The notes: a model not told the origin generated them from the sequence alone. 63,095 bases of DNA from an uncultured bacterium (GCA_949284715.1 CASDWH010000019.1:1-63095), one strand, 5' to 3'; shown: positions 1 to 8,722, numbered from the stretch's first letter. Numbers and translations: made by a program.

Positions 1-1
1 A

Positions 2-148
2 TCAACAATAAAAGATGCTGATATAGCAGAGGAGTCAGCGCGTTATATCCAGACCTCAATCTTGCAAAACGCGGCCTCAACCCTTTTTGCGTCATATAAT
101 AATATGAGAAGAGAAAGTGTACTGAGCCTGATAAACGGGATAAGATAG
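2..148 (+). CDS. flagellin, C-terminal end (partial)
   Basis: The first 48 codons of the window form the tail of a gene that begins outside it and stops at TAG 146-148. The peptide has the flagellin D0 signature: IKDADIAEESARY, then a helix with ILQNAASTLFASYN, ending SLINGIR. In flagellins this C-terminal helix packs against the N-terminal helix in the filament core. Only the tail is visible, so length and central domain are unknown. A short hairpin (155-173, TCCCGAA/TTCGGGA) follows the stop but has no T-run. The gene fits with fliD further on; the two are 19 kb apart here. Confidence 0.85.
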   Translation, partial: STIKDADIAEESARYIQTSILQNAASTLFASYNNMRRESVLSLINGIR

Positions 149-235
149 GAGTTATCCCGAATGTATTTCGGGAACTTACCGGTTGGCTTTTGCAGGGTGC
201 AATTTATTGCACCAAACTAAACTTTTTATTAATTA

Positions 236-620
236 CCCCTCCCCAACTAGGGGAGGGGTAAGGGGGAGGGGAGTGGTTTCTTGGAGAGTTAAACTCAAAG
301 ACTGTCCCCCATCCCGGCCTTCCCCAACCTGGGGAAGGAGTGTTATTATTGTATTCCCCTCCCCAACTAGGGGAGGGGTAAGGGGGAGGGGAGTGGTTTC
401 TTGGAGAGTGAAACCCAAGGCCAATCCCCCATCCCCGCCTTCCCCAACCTGGGGAAGGAGTGTTATTATTGTATTTTTCACCCCAACACAAGGCCAATCC
501 CCCATCCCGGCCTTCCCCAACCTGGGGAAGGAGTATATTATTGTATTTTTCACCCCAACCCAAGGCCAATCCCCCATCCCAGCCTTCCCCAAGCTGGGGA
601 AGGAGTGTTATTATTGTATT
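236..620. repeat. GC-rich tandem/inverted repeat array
   Basis: Four imperfect units. The first two start at 236 and 356 (period 120) and contain CCCCTCCCCAACTAGGGG, a G-rich stretch and a TGGTTTCTTGGAGAG segment. The last two are about 67 bases and keep only the second half: CCCCCATCCCGGCCTTCCCC, an AACCTGGGGAAGGAG palindromic part and TATTATTGTA. Each unit can form hairpins. The composition is far more GC-rich than the surroundings. Open frames on both strands here are by-products of the repeat. A related sequence lies at about 49330-49425. This looks like an intergenic palindromic repeat family, not CRISPR. Confidence 0.85.
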
Positions 621-799
621 CCCCGCCCCGGACAATGAAGTGGGCAATTTTATTGCGGTGAAAACAAAATTTAATATAAAATCAGAATATAAAAATAAAT
701 TTTCTTCTAATAGGACTCCAGAGGTATAGTTTTTTTTATATTTCTATTGTATAATTTTTATGCTATTACCAAAATTTAATGTAAAAAGGTGCAATATGT

Positions 800-1135
800 A
801 TGTATAAAAAGACTTTGATGATTGATTTAGACGGGGTTTTGAATACTTATAAAGGTTTATATAAAGAGAACCATATTTCTCCGGTAAGAGAAGGTGCGGC
901 AGAATTTCTTGAAGCACTTTCCGGCAGGTTTCTGCTTGTTTTGTTTACGTCAAGAGATATTAACCTTGCGAAAAAATGGATTGAAGAACATAATATTGCA
1001 AAGTATTTTTCTAAAATAACTAATATTAAAGAACCGTCATATTTAATGATTGATGACAGATGTGTCCGGTTCAACGGGGATTTCGGGGCGGTGCTGGAGG
1101 ATATTAAGAATTTTAAGGTCTGGTACAAAAATTAA
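800..1135 (+). CDS. small HAD-like hydrolase
   Basis: A 111-residue protein with the core motifs of the haloacid dehalogenase superfamily: DLDGV with D9 and D11 (nucleophile and general acid/base), FTS at 49-51 (motif II) and IDDR with acidic D85/D86 (motif IV). It is short, with no visible cap domain, as in the small HAD phosphatases. Substrate cannot be told. A nearby ATG at 796 runs into a stop at once, so 800 is the start; AAAAGG lies about ten bases upstream. It stands alone between the repeat array and the next small gene. Confidence 0.75.
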   Translation: MYKKTLMIDLDGVLNTYKGLYKENHISPVREGAAEFLEALSGRFLLVLFTSRDINLAKKWIEEHNIAKYFSKITNIKEPSYLMIDDRCVRFNGDFGAVLEDIKNFKVWYKN

Positions 1136-1199
1136 CACATTAATTTTTATATTATTTCAAATATTAAGAAATGTAAATATTATTTTGCATATACCTTAA

Positions 1200-1245
1200 A
1201 TCAAGTTATAATCCCCTATATGATATGATATGATATGATGGGATG
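1200..1245. repeat. short ATATG microsatellite
   Basis: About four tandem ATATG units (near 1216-1238) run into GGGATGGGG in the intergenic stretch 1136-1322. I see no other element in that stretch. Confidence 0.6.
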
Positions 1246-1322
1246 GGGTATTCTGTTTTCTATTTACAAGGTGTACATTCTGAATTATAATCTTTTTGTA
1301 GTATAAATAAGGAGATAAAATT

Positions 1323-1565
1323 ATGTCAACTGCAAAAGAAAATATTTCTCAAACATTGCCTGATGGTGCTATAGATTTGGGCAACGGAATGTATGCAATA
1401 GATAACGGTGACGGTACTTTTACTGTTGAGGGAAACGGTCATATTGACGATGGTACTTATGGACAAGTTGATGCTTCTAAGGCAGGGCAAGGTGGTGTTT
1501 TCACCCTTCCTGGCGGGACTGTAGAAGGATTTGATAACGATACTTACTGGCAGTTAAAACCGTAG
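1323..1565 (+). CDS. small acidic glycine/aspartate-rich protein, unknown
   Basis: An 80-residue protein preceded by a strong ribosome site (AAGGAGATAAAATT then ATG) and followed by a clean intrinsic terminator, so it looks like a real monocistronic gene. It is acidic and rich in Gly, Asp and Thr, with short beta-like repeats (NGMYAIDNGDGTFTV, DDGTYGQVD, FTLPGGTVEGF) and a C-terminal YWQLKP. There is no signal peptide, membrane segment or cysteine. I do not recognise the family. The beta-strand/turn rhythm suggests a small folded beta protein, possibly abundant given the signals. Function unknown. Confidence 0.7.
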   Translation: MSTAKENISQTLPDGAIDLGNGMYAIDNGDGTFTVEGNGHIDDGTYGQVDASKAGQGGVFTLPGGTVEGFDNDTYWQLKP

Positions 1566-1586
1566 TCTTATAGATTTATTCTGATA

Positions 1587-1616
1587 AAAGGGCATTAATT
1601 TATATTAATGCCCTTT
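1587..1616 (+). terminator. intrinsic terminator after the 80-residue gene
   Basis: A perfect 13-bp stem (AAAGGGCATTAAT / ATTAATGCCCTTT) with a short loop, just after the stop at 1565. The following sequence is T-rich (AGTTTTAAATT). Confidence 0.85.
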
Positions 1617-1627
1617 AGTTTTAAATT

Positions 1628-2449
1628 ATGAATGAAATAGAGCTTAAGCATAAAGTATTCTGGAAGTATTTTTTTAGAAAAGGGCGGTTTATAAATTTTA
1701 AAACCCCGAAGCTTTTTACTGAAAAAATCCAGTGGTTAAAAGTGTATGATTGCACCCCGATTAAAACGACTCTTTCTGATAAAATACTCGTGCGGGATTG
1801 GATTAAAGAACAGATTGGAGAAGAGTATTTAAAAAAGGTTTACGGAGTGTATGAGAAGTATGAAGATATCAACTTCCGTGAGCTTCCGCGGGAATACGTT
1901 ATAAAAACCAACCACGGAAGCAAAATGCAAAGGCTTGTGATTGAAGGCCGGATTCCTGAAAAAAATTATAATGAATTATTTAATGGTTTTTTGAAAGTAA
2001 ATTATGCTTTTAAAAGCGGATATGAAATGCAGTATGATAAAATAAAACCGCTTATTTTTGTTGAAGAGTATATTAAAAATAAACGTGAACTTTTTGAGTA
2101 TCTTTTCTTCTGTTTTAACGGCGAGCCGGAAGTTATTCTTTTTGCATCAGGTAAAAGAAGTGATAATATTTGCTGCACAATGTTTGATAAAGAGTGGAAT
2201 AATTTGCATTTTAATTACGGTGGAAATTTGCATGCAGAAGAAATTCCGTGTCCTGAAAATTTTGATAAAATGCTCGATATTGCACGGAAGCTGTCAAAAG
2301 ATTTTAGATTTGTAAGGGTTGACCTTCATAATGTTAACGGAAAAATTTATTTTGGAGAAATGACGTTTACTCCGGCCAGCGGATATATGAAGTTCTCCAA
2401 CCCTAAATATGACAGAATACTCGGGAATATGCTGGATTTAAAACAATGA
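1628..2449 (+). CDS. TupA-like ATP-grasp polysaccharide protein
   Basis: A 273-residue protein resembling the TupA-like ATP-grasp family found in capsule, teichuronic-acid and O-antigen clusters. Visible hallmarks are the N-terminal FKTPKLFTEKIQWLK, SDKILVRDWI, YVIKTNHGS (nucleotide-binding part), FVEEYI, and the C-terminal VDLHNVNGKIYFGEMTFTPA that closes the ATP-grasp metal site. Members are thought to join an amino or carboxyl substituent to a glycan, but the reaction is not settled. It overlaps the downstream glycosyltransferase by four bases (ATGA), so the pair is probably translationally coupled and acts on one cell-surface glycan. Confidence 0.75.
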   Translation: MNEIELKHKVFWKYFFRKGRFINFKTPKLFTEKIQWLKVYDCTPIKTTLSDKILVRDWIKEQIGEEYLKKVYGVYEKYEDINFRELPREYVIKTNHGSKMQRLVIEGRIPEKNYNELFNGFLKVNYAFKSGYEMQYDKIKPLIFVEEYIKNKRELFEYLFFCFNGEPEVILFASGKRSDNICCTMFDKEWNNLHFNYGGNLHAEEIPCPENFDKMLDIARKLSKDFRFVRVDLHNVNGKIYFGEMTFTPASGYMKFSNPKYDRILGNMLDLKQ

Positions 2450-3405
2450 CAAAGCTTTCAATAATCATACCTGTTTATAATACAGCACAGTATTTGCCTG
2501 ATTGTCTGAAAAGTATTTTAGAACAGAAATGCGATGATATAGAAATTATTTGTGTAGATGACGGTTCAACGGATAATTCGCCGGATATTTTAAAATGTTA
2601 TAATCAAATAAAAATTATTCATACCTCCAATTATGGTTCAGGAGTGGCAAGAAATACAGCACTTGCCGCGGCAAAAGGCGATTATATACTTTTTGTGGAC
2701 AGTGATGACAGGCTTGCTCCTGATTCGTTGAAAATATTATTAAAAACCGCCGCAGAGTCAGAGCCGGACATTTTAATCTTTGGCGGGCTTACCTGTGTGA
2801 ACGGCAGGCTGCGTAAAGGAAATTATAGTGTGAATAAAATTCCGCTAAAATACCGCTTAACCCCAAGAGAAGATTTTAAAAAGGAGATTTTTAAATTTCC
2901 TTCTACCGTCTGGACTAAGATGTATAAAAGAGCCTTCTTATCGGCAAATAATATACGATTTCAGGAAATACGCGTCGGGCAGGATCAGATATTTTTTGTG
3001 AAAACGATGCTTCTGGCGTCATCTGTTCAGGTGTTAAATAAAAACCTGTATTACTACCGTAAAAAACGCCCCGGCTCGGTTACTTCAATGAAAAAGAAAA
3101 CAGATTTTTCACCGCTGTACGTTTTTAGGGAGGTTGAAAAATTTATAGAAAATCATGAAAACAAATATTATATTTTAAACAGGTATTTTAAAAAAGCTGC
3201 ATTCTGGCTGCCCAAAATGCAGACGGATTTGAAAGATAAATATTTTGAAGAATACCTTAAACTCCTTAATGAGCTAAAGTACAAATATCCTTTGGCATGG
3301 TGGAGTTATTTTTGTCCTCAAAGAAATTCTTCTTATCTCGGATTAAAAATCAAATACTTTCTTGCGTGTCTAAAAAGCGTTTTAAAATTTAATAATCCAT
3401 GTTAA
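2446..3405 (+). CDS. family 2 glycosyltransferase
   Basis: A 319-residue GT-A fold glycosyltransferase. The N-terminus LSIIIPVYNTAQYLPDCL, then VDDGSTDNS and the metal-binding VDSDD near residue 87 are typical of GT2. It transfers a sugar from a nucleotide donor to a cell-surface glycan acceptor; donor and acceptor cannot be read from sequence. No membrane segment is evident. It is coupled to the TupA-like gene by an ATGA overlap. Its last 17 bases overlap the 3' end of the convergent miaA gene. Confidence 0.88.
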   Translation: MTKLSIIIPVYNTAQYLPDCLKSILEQKCDDIEIICVDDGSTDNSPDILKCYNQIKIIHTSNYGSGVARNTALAAAKGDYILFVDSDDRLAPDSLKILLKTAAESEPDILIFGGLTCVNGRLRKGNYSVNKIPLKYRLTPREDFKKEIFKFPSTVWTKMYKRAFLSANNIRFQEIRVGQDQIFFVKTMLLASSVQVLNKNLYYYRKKRPGSVTSMKKKTDFSPLYVFREVEKFIENHENKYYILNRYFKKAAFWLPKMQTDLKDKYFEEYLKLLNELKYKYPLAWWSYFCPQRNSSYLGLKIKYFLACLKSVLKFNNPC

Positions 3406-4240
3406 GTTCCGGATTCCGCCGGAACCACGTTAATTGCCGCTTTGCGTACCTTCTTGTATTCTGTTTGATTTTATCAATTGCTTCATCAAGAGAAATTCTG
3501 CCGTCAAGGTACTGTAAAATTTCACAGTAGCCTATTGTGTTTACAAAGTTTTTTATACGCCCGTGCTTCTTTAGTAAGTTCCGTGTTTCTTCGATAAGGC
3601 CGAGTTCTATCATTTTATCTACACGTCTATTAATCCGGTCATACAACTCTTCACGGGAATTTATCTGCGGTGAAATCCATTCAACATCGTATTCTGAATC
3701 CTTTTTCCCTGCTGCTTGATAAAAAGGTTTGTCCAGTGTGCGTATAATCTCAAGAACTCTTACAATCCGAACTTTATTATTAATATGTACTTTCTCTGCT
3801 GTTATTGGATCTTTTGATTTTAATTCCGCATATAGAATTTCTACCGGTGTATTTTCCAGTTCCAAACGGAGTTCGGGGTTCGGCGGGATTAGCGGAAGGT
3901 CAAAATCTTCCAGTAAAATCCGGAAATATAATCCGGTTCCGCCGCAGACTATCGGGGTTTTACCGCGGTTGATTATATCTTCAATGACAGGCTTTGCATC
4001 ACGGTAAAAGTCGCCGGCCGAGTAATCAACTTCCGGCTCCGCAATATCTATCAAATAGTGCGGTATTCCTTCCATCTCTTCTTTTGTCGGTTTTGCTGCC
4101 GCAATGTTAAATCCCTTATAAACAAGCCGTGAATCTGCTGAAATGATTTCTCCGTTACGTTCGTGTGCAAGCTTTACTGCAAGTGCTGTTTTTCCGCTCG
4201 CCGTAGGGCCTGCCACGGCTATTACATGTGGTTTTGTCAT
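3389..4240 (-). CDS. miaA: tRNA dimethylallyltransferase
   Basis: A 283-residue enzyme that adds an isopentenyl group to A37 of tRNAs reading UNN codons (first step of ms2i6A). The N-terminus has the P-loop [12 protein letters not shown], followed by the family motif ISADSR and later [14 protein letters not shown] and RTIGYCE-like segments ([12 protein letters not shown]). It is slightly shorter than the common 300-310 residues, with the C-terminus ending soon after the [13 protein letters not shown] motif. The start overlaps the uvrB stop (ATGA, 4237-4240), so the two form an operon. Confidence 0.95.
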   Translation of the reverse strand: MTKPHVIAVAGPTASGKTALAVKLAHERNGEIISADSRLVYKGFNIAAAKPTKEEMEGIPHYLIDIAEPEVDYSAGDFYRDAKPVIEDIINRGKTPIVCGGTGLYFRILLEDFDLPLIPPNPELRLELENTPVEILYAELKSKDPITAEKVHINNKVRIVRVLEIIRTLDKPFYQAAGKKDSEYDVEWISPQINSREELYDRINRRVDKMIELGLIEETRNLLKKHGRIKNFVNTIGYCEILQYLDGRISLDEAIDKIKQNTRRYAKRQLTWFRRNPELNMDY

Positions 4241-6219
4241 ACCATTTCCCTCAATTTTTTTAGTTGATCACGAATTTCTGCCGCACGTTCAAAGTCCAGA
4301 ATCTTGGCACATTTGTGCATATCTTTTTCAAGTTTTGTAATAAGTTTTGAAAGGTCTTTCTTCTCAATTCCCATTTCAACCATTTCTTCCGCAACAATAT
4401 CTTCAAGATTGCGATAACTTTCAACAAGTGATAAAAGATTGTTTTCAATCGGTTTCTTAATAGTCTGCGGTATAATACCGTGTTCCTGATTGTACTTAAG
4501 CTGTATTTCCCGGCGCCGGTTTGTTTCATCTATTGCAGCCCTCATAGAGTCAGTTATCTTATCTGCATACATTATAACTTCGCCGCAAACATTTCTCGCT
4601 GCACGCCCTATGGTTTGTACAAGACTTGTTTCTGAACGCAAAAATCCCTCTTTATCCGCATCCATAATAGCTACAAGTGATACTTCCGGAATGTCCAGAC
4701 CTTCCCTTAAAAGGTTTACACCGATTAGTACATCAAACTCACCAAGCCTTAAATCACGTAGAATTTCGACACGCTCAATTGACTGAATCCCGCTGTGCAA
4801 ATATCTTACACGGATTCCCGCCTGTATAAAATAGTCGCATAAATCTTCTGCCATGCGCTTGGTTAGTGTGGTGATAAGCACCCGCTCCGATTTCTTTGCA
4901 CGAAGATTGATTTCTTTTATTAAATCATCAATCTGGGTTTCAATCGGGCGTACAGAAATTTTTGGATCTACCAGACCTGTCGGGCGAATAATTTGTTCTA
5001 CAAGCTGCGAAGAAGTTTCTTTTTCAAATTCTGCCGGAGTTGCTGAAATATAGATTTTTTGATGAACTTTTGCAAAAAATTCCTCCTCTTTAAGCGGCCG
5101 GTTGTCTTTAGCGCAGGGAAGCCTGAATCCGTAATTTATAAGAGTTTCTTTCCTTGATTTGTCCCCGAAATACATCCCTTTAAGCTGCGGAAGAGTAACA
5201 TGAGATTCATCAATAACAGTTAGAAAATCCCCTTTAAAATAATCTAATAGTGTAGCCGGTGCGCTTCCCGGCGGACGACGCTCCAATATACGTGAATAGT
5301 TTTCTATCCCTGAACAGTACCCCATTTCTTTAATCATTTCGATATCATATTTAACACGCTGCTCAAGCCGCGCAGCTTCCAGAATCTTGTTCTCGCTGTT
5401 AAGTTCCGCAAGTCTGTTTTTTAACTCCATCCGGATTAATTTTATTGTTTCTTCTTCATTTTCGTCAGATGTTATATAGTGAACAGCCGGATAAATAACA
5501 ATACTTTCCGGTGATTCCAGAATTTCGCCTGTAACATTATCTATTTTTACAATACGTTCAATTTCGTCGCCAAAGAAATAAATCCTTGTAATAATCTTTT
5601 CATACGCCGGCATGATTTCAACAATATCACCGCGCGCGCGGAAAGTTGAACGTTCAAGTTCTAAGTCATTGCGACTGTATTGAATACTTACCAGATATTT
5701 TAAAAGTTCATTACGCTCCATTTCATCGCCGACATTAATGGTTTTTGCACCTCTAAAATAATTTTCCGGCAGACCTAAACCGTAAATACAGCTCACAGAA
5801 GCAACAATAATTACATCATCCCGCTCATATAGACTGCGTGTGGTATTGTGTCTTAGGCGGTCTATTTCATCATTAATGCTGGCAGATTTTTCAATGTAGG
5901 TATCTGTACGCGGAATATAGGCTTCCGGCTGGTAATAATCGTAGTAGCTTATAAAATATTCTACCGCGTTTTCCGGAAAAAGTTCTTTAAACTCGTTATA
6001 TAATTGCGCTGCAAGAGTTTTGTTATGTGCAATTATCAGAGTCGGCTTCTGGATTTGCTCAATAACATTTGCAATGGTGAAAGTTTTGCCGGAACCGGTT
6101 ATACCTAAAAGAGTCTGAGCATCATATCCGGAGTTTAAACCATCAACGAGTTCTCTGATTGCTTTGGGCTGGTCCCCTGAAGGACTGTATTTGGAGTGAA
6201 TTTTAAACAGTTTTCCCAT
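4237..6219 (-). CDS. uvrB: excinuclease ABC subunit B
   Basis: The 660-residue helicase-like subunit of UvrABC nucleotide excision repair, which verifies damage after UvrA loading and recruits UvrC. Seen in order: the [11 protein letters not shown]-motif region, Walker [11 protein letters not shown] near residue 43, the beta-hairpin [20 protein letters not shown] that clamps DNA, DESH (motif II), ISATPAE, the [14 protein letters not shown] and IGRAARN helicase motifs, and a C-terminal UVR domain (about 620-655). Length is normal. The promoter sits so close to the ATG that the message may be leaderless. Confidence 0.97.
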   Translation of the reverse strand: MGKLFKIHSKYSPSGDQPKAIRELVDGLNSGYDAQTLLGITGSGKTFTIANVIEQIQKPTLIIAHNKTLAAQLYNEFKELFPENAVEYFISYYDYYQPEAYIPRTDTYIEKSASINDEIDRLRHNTTRSLYERDDVIIVASVSCIYGLGLPENYFRGAKTINVGDEMERNELLKYLVSIQYSRNDLELERSTFRARGDIVEIMPAYEKIITRIYFFGDEIERIVKIDNVTGEILESPESIVIYPAVHYITSDENEEETIKLIRMELKNRLAELNSENKILEAARLEQRVKYDIEMIKEMGYCSGIENYSRILERRPPGSAPATLLDYFKGDFLTVIDESHVTLPQLKGMYFGDKSRKETLINYGFRLPCAKDNRPLKEEEFFAKVHQKIYISATPAEFEKETSSQLVEQIIRPTGLVDPKISVRPIETQIDDLIKEINLRAKKSERVLITTLTKRMAEDLCDYFIQAGIRVRYLHSGIQSIERVEILRDLRLGEFDVLIGVNLLREGLDIPEVSLVAIMDADKEGFLRSETSLVQTIGRAARNVCGEVIMYADKITDSMRAAIDETNRRREIQLKYNQEHGIIPQTIKKPIENNLLSLVESYRNLEDIVAEEMVEMGIEKKDLSKLITKLEKDMHKCAKILDFERAAEIRDQLKKLREMV

Positions 6220-6225
6220 ATCAGA

Positions 6226-6253
6226 ATTATACAGCTAATTGAAATATCTTCAA
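6226..6253 (-). promoter_or_regulatory. uvrB promoter, possibly leaderless
   Basis: On the minus strand TTGAAG (6248-6253) and TATAAT (6226-6231) are spaced 16 bases. Only six bases separate the -10 box from the uvrB ATG (6217-6219), and no Shine-Dalgarno is visible, so transcription would start at or next to the initiation codon. Confidence 0.55.
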
Positions 6254-6312
6254 ACCCCTCTTTACAATCAAATAAGTTTCGGCTAAAATACAGATAGTCT
6301 GAGAAACCAATC

Positions 6313-6403
6313 GGAGGAGTGCCAGAGCGGTTTATCGGAGCGGTCTTGAAAACCGTCGTACGTGACGAGCGTACCGTGGGTTCGAATCCCACCTCCTCCT
6401 CCA
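6313..6403 (+). tRNA. tRNA-Ser(UGA)
   Basis: A complete class II tRNA. The acceptor stem GGAGGAG pairs with CTCCTCC (6393-6399). The anticodon loop CTTGAAA (6345-6351) gives UGA. A long variable arm closes with GTACG/CGTAC, and the T arm is GTGGG-TTCGAAT-CCCAC. The 3' CCA is encoded (6401-6403). The discriminator is T6400, whereas bacterial serine tRNAs usually have G73. From 6377 on, the gene's 3' part is repeated at 15449-15472 and serves as attachment site of the island. Confidence 0.95.
6377..6400 (+). other. attL: left attachment repeat in tRNA-Ser
   Basis: A 24-base segment covering the T-loop to discriminator of tRNA-Ser, identical to 15449-15472. Tyrosine integrases often use tRNA 3' ends as attB and restore the gene on integration, which is what is seen: the tRNA upstream is intact. 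Confidence 0.85.
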
Positions 6404-6406
6404 TTT

Positions 6407-6433
6407 AAGCCACCTGTTAAAGGTGGCTTTTTT
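6407..6433 (+). terminator. terminator after tRNA-Ser
   Basis: GCCACC (6409-6414) pairs with GGTGGC (6422-6427), followed by TTTTTT. It lies inside the element's left end, so the island supplies the terminator of the tRNA it occupies. Confidence 0.85.
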
Positions 6434-6487
6434 AGTGCGTTTTGGACATATCAACATTTCCGTAAATATACGTCCCATATCCCTCTT

Positions 6488-6505
6488 GGGGACTACGTGG
6501 GGACT
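6488..6505 (+). repeat. left GGGGACT arm repeats
   Basis: Two GGGGACT heptamers at 6488-6494 and 6499-6505, starts 11 bases apart. The same spacing recurs at the right end (15317, 15328), with a third copy at 15347. Placement inside both ends suggests arm-type integrase or excisionase sites. Confidence 0.6.
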
Positions 6506-6540
6506 GAGAAATTATAGAGCAATCTTTTTAATCAAATTTG

Positions 6541-7485
6541 CTAATATCTCAGAGGTATTTCTGATATTTCTACTTTTGTTTGGTGGTATTCATTTTGATG
6601 TAATAAACTTTCAACTCCAGCCTTATAATAATCTTGTTTAATAGTTGGAGATGTTGTTATTACAGAAACTGCATCTTTATCAAAATCAAGTTCTATATAT
6701 GGAATTATCAAGCTATTTTGAATTCTATTTTTAATCTGAAACGCCCTATTTTGTTTCTGCAAAATATCAGTAAATTCGGTTATAACAAACCGATATTCAT
6801 TTTCATTTTTGAAAGCCTCTTTTTTAAAAAACAAAGAAAAAACATGTATTAAGCCCCACAAAGACTTAAGAACCTTTTCTTTATCCTCCTCTGTCGTCAT
6901 TTTTTGATAAAGTAAGTTATACTCCTCAAGCGCTTCTTTAAGATAACTTTCTTGTTTACATTTTTCACAGATTGTTTTTCCATAAATAAAATGGTGCATA
7001 ACTTTAAGTTGAGATTTAACTTTCTCAACTAATTTATCAACCTTAAAACCAATATTATATCCGGCCATACTACCGGTTTTAGTGTAATAATTCCATAAAG
7101 ATAACTCATCTTGTTCTGTTGAAAAACAAGCGACAAAAATAGAATCCCTATTTACATAGTCAAATAAATTTGAAGGTAGTTGAGTTCTTTTTTGTATTTT
7201 TTCTTCAATAGAATCTTTGAATGCTTGACATATTCTATCATTATTTTGGGTTAATATATCTGTTAATAAATCAAAAGTATAAGTTATTTCTGATTCATCA
7301 TTCATATAAGTTATTTCGGATAGCCATAGTGTATGAGTAGTTAAAATTCCTAATATACCTTCCGGCGATGTATAATGATATATAATTGAAGAATTTATAG
7401 TTGTTTTGTCATTTGCAAATTTACCTTGTAATCTTCTTCTAACCTCGATTATTTCATCAATTGGATCTTTTTTATTTTTTGACAT
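6541..7485 (-). CDS. DUF2971 family protein (island copy)
   Basis: A 314-residue protein of the DUF2971 type. Conserved blocks shared with the copy at 26654-27571 are YHYTSPEGILGIL, YMNDESEITYTF, CFSTEQDELSLWNYY, AGYNIGF, FFKKEAFKNENEYRF, IPYIEL and the C-terminal IPLRY. The HYT...IL start and the late Glu in NEYR recall ADP-ribosyltransferase-fold proteins, but that is an inference from motif shape only. Cys-x2-Cys residues occur mid-protein (KTICEKCKQE). It is the leftmost gene of the element and the XRE gene lies 43 bases upstream on the same strand; the two may be co-expressed. Function unknown; defence or toxin cargo is possible. Confidence 0.7.
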   Translation of the reverse strand: MSKNKKDPIDEIIEVRRRLQGKFANDKTTINSSIIYHYTSPEGILGILTTHTLWLSEITYMNDESEITYTFDLLTDILTQNNDRICQAFKDSIEEKIQKRTQLPSNLFDYVNRDSIFVACFSTEQDELSLWNYYTKTGSMAGYNIGFKVDKLVEKVKSQLKVMHHFIYGKTICEKCKQESYLKEALEEYNLLYQKMTTEEDKEKVLKSLWGLIHVFSLFFKKEAFKNENEYRFVITEFTDILQKQNRAFQIKNRIQNSLIIPYIELDFDKDAVSVITTSPTIKQDYYKAGVESLLHQNEYHQTKVEISEIPLRY

Positions 7486-7528
7486 AAATCACCATTAATT
7501 AGTTTTTAGAACTATTATATTACAAATA

Positions 7529-7846
7529 TCAATGCAACAAGCCTTTCAAAATCTTATGAGCCATTAAAATTTCTTCTTCACTTGCAGATTTAAGCATTGA
7601 GTAAATATCTGATAATAGTTCGTCTGTTGTTTTAATATGCGTTATGTCTAACATCTCCGCGACATCAACACCGAAAACTTTTGCATAATTTTCAACCAGT
7701 TCGGCTGACGGATAGTTCTTGCCAGTTTCAATACAACTCTGGTGCTTTGTTGCAATACCAACTTTTTCAGCTAGTTCTGATTGTTTTAAGCCATTTTTCG
7801 TTCTTAATTCCTGTATTCTCTTTCCAAGTAGTTTCTTTAATTCCAT
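7529..7846 (-). CDS. XRE-family transcriptional regulator
   Basis: A 105-residue Cro/CI-type DNA-binding protein. The helix-turn-helix spans about residues 5-62 (IQELRTKNGLKQSELAEKV, then GIATKHQSCIETGKNYP), followed by a short helical tail suited to dimerisation. It precedes the DUF2971 gene on the same strand and diverges from the 238-residue gene, so it probably controls one or both. An inverted repeat (7867-7890) upstream of its start is a candidate operator for autoregulation. Confidence 0.85.
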   Translation of the reverse strand: MELKKLLGKRIQELRTKNGLKQSELAEKVGIATKHQSCIETGKNYPSAELVENYAKVFGVDVAEMLDITHIKTTDELLSDIYSMLKSASEEEILMAHKILKGLLH

Positions 7847-7866
7847 ATCACAACCCCACTTTCATG

Positions 7867-7890
7867 TTATGAGGTCAATATCTCTCATAA
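7867..7890. promoter_or_regulatory. candidate operator of the XRE gene
   Basis: TTATGAG (7867-7873) and CTCATAA (7884-7890) form a perfect 7-bp dyad with a 10-base spacer, 20 bases upstream of the XRE start in the divergent intergenic region. Size and position suit a dimeric XRE repressor. Confidence 0.4.
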
Positions 7891-7951
7891 ACATTTTTTG
7901 AGGTTATACAGTTTGCAAATAATCGTTGTTTATTATAGATTAATAACAAAT

Positions 7952-7982
7952 AACAAGGATTATTTATGAATAAATCCTTGTT
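7952..7982 (+). other. hairpin in the leader of the 238-residue gene
   Basis: AACAAGGATT (7952-7961) and AATCCTTGTT (7973-7982) form a perfect 10-bp dyad with an 11-base loop, about 24 bases before the start at 8006. It could be a second operator or an RNA hairpin; there is no T-run directly after it. Confidence 0.4.
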
Positions 7983-8005
7983 AAAAATAGATAAAAAGGC
8001 GGGTT

Positions 8006-8722
8006 ATGAAAAATCAATATGCAGGTGATGTTGGTGATTATACAAAATTAGGTATTTTGAGAGGGCTTGAAAATGCAGGTTTCAGCATAGGTTTAAACTG
8101 GTATCTAACACCTGATGAGCCGGAACACTCAAAAACTTTTACAGACGGCAAGCACACAAAGTTTTTAGAATGTGATTGTGATACTCCGGACATTGATTTG
8201 TATTGCGCCCTACAGAAAATCGGATTGAGTAATAACAGAACAGTTGCAAGGCTTGAAAGAGCAAAACTCTTTGAAAATACTTTATTTTGGAACAAAATGC
8301 TTGAGGGCAAGAGCCGCGATAAATGGCATTTAGAAGCCTTAAAGAAATTAGGTAAGCAAGATGTAATATTCTTAGATCCTGACAATGGACTTGAAGTTAA
8401 AAGCACAAATCCTTATTCAAAAAACGGTAACAAATATACAACGTATAAAGAAGCAGCGGATTATTATGTACAAGGGGCAACGGTAATTATTTATAATCAT
8501 AGAGATAGAAAGCCTGAAAATGAATATTTAAAAAGATTTTATCGGTTTATAGATATGGAAGAAACAAAAAATGCTAAAATGTTTTATTTAAGGGCTTCAA
8601 GGTATTCTGTGAGAGATTATTTGTTTTTAGTACAAGAAAGGCATTTTTCTGACTTAGAAACGGCTATTGATAATTTCTTAGCTACTGAATGGTGTCGTTA
8701 CCTCAAAAAGTATCTTCTTTGA
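8006..8722 (+). CDS. conserved protein of unknown function (KNQYxGDxxDYxK family)
   Basis: A 238-residue soluble protein starting after AAAGGCGGG. The N-terminus MKNQYAGDVGDYTKLGILR matches a family I know only as hypothetical proteins, often in accessory regions. Further landmarks are the LDPDNGLEVKS block (DPDNG at 124-128), YKEAADYY, and YNHRDRKPE around 163-170. The acidic DPDNG loop and the following aromatic/His motif could form an active site, perhaps of a Rossmann-like enzyme, but this is speculation. It diverges from the XRE regulator and its 3' end lies three bases from the convergent integrase. Likely island cargo. Confidence 0.7.
   Translation: MKNQYAGDVGDYTKLGILRGLENAGFSIGLNWYLTPDEPEHSKTFTDGKHTKFLECDCDTPDIDLYCALQKIGLSNNRTVARLERAKLFENTLFWNKMLEGKSRDKWHLEALKKLGKQDVIFLDPDNGLEVKSTNPYSKNGNKYTTYKEAADYYVQGATVIIYNHRDRKPENEYLKRFYRFIDMEETKNAKMFYLRASRYSVRDYLFLVQERHFSDLETAIDNFLATEWCRYLKKYLL

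Noticed and set aside
236-620. CRISPR array
   Set aside because: Units are 67-120 bases, adjacent, with no unique spacers of constant length and no cas genes in the window.
183-729. Several overlapping open frames on both strands
   Set aside because: They are translations of the GC-rich repeat array (PSPTWGR/GEG-type peptide repeats), without ribosome sites or family resemblance.
7966-8028. 20-codon leader ORF ahead of the 238-residue gene
   Set aside because: It overlaps the real start, has no ribosome site and lies inside the hairpin.
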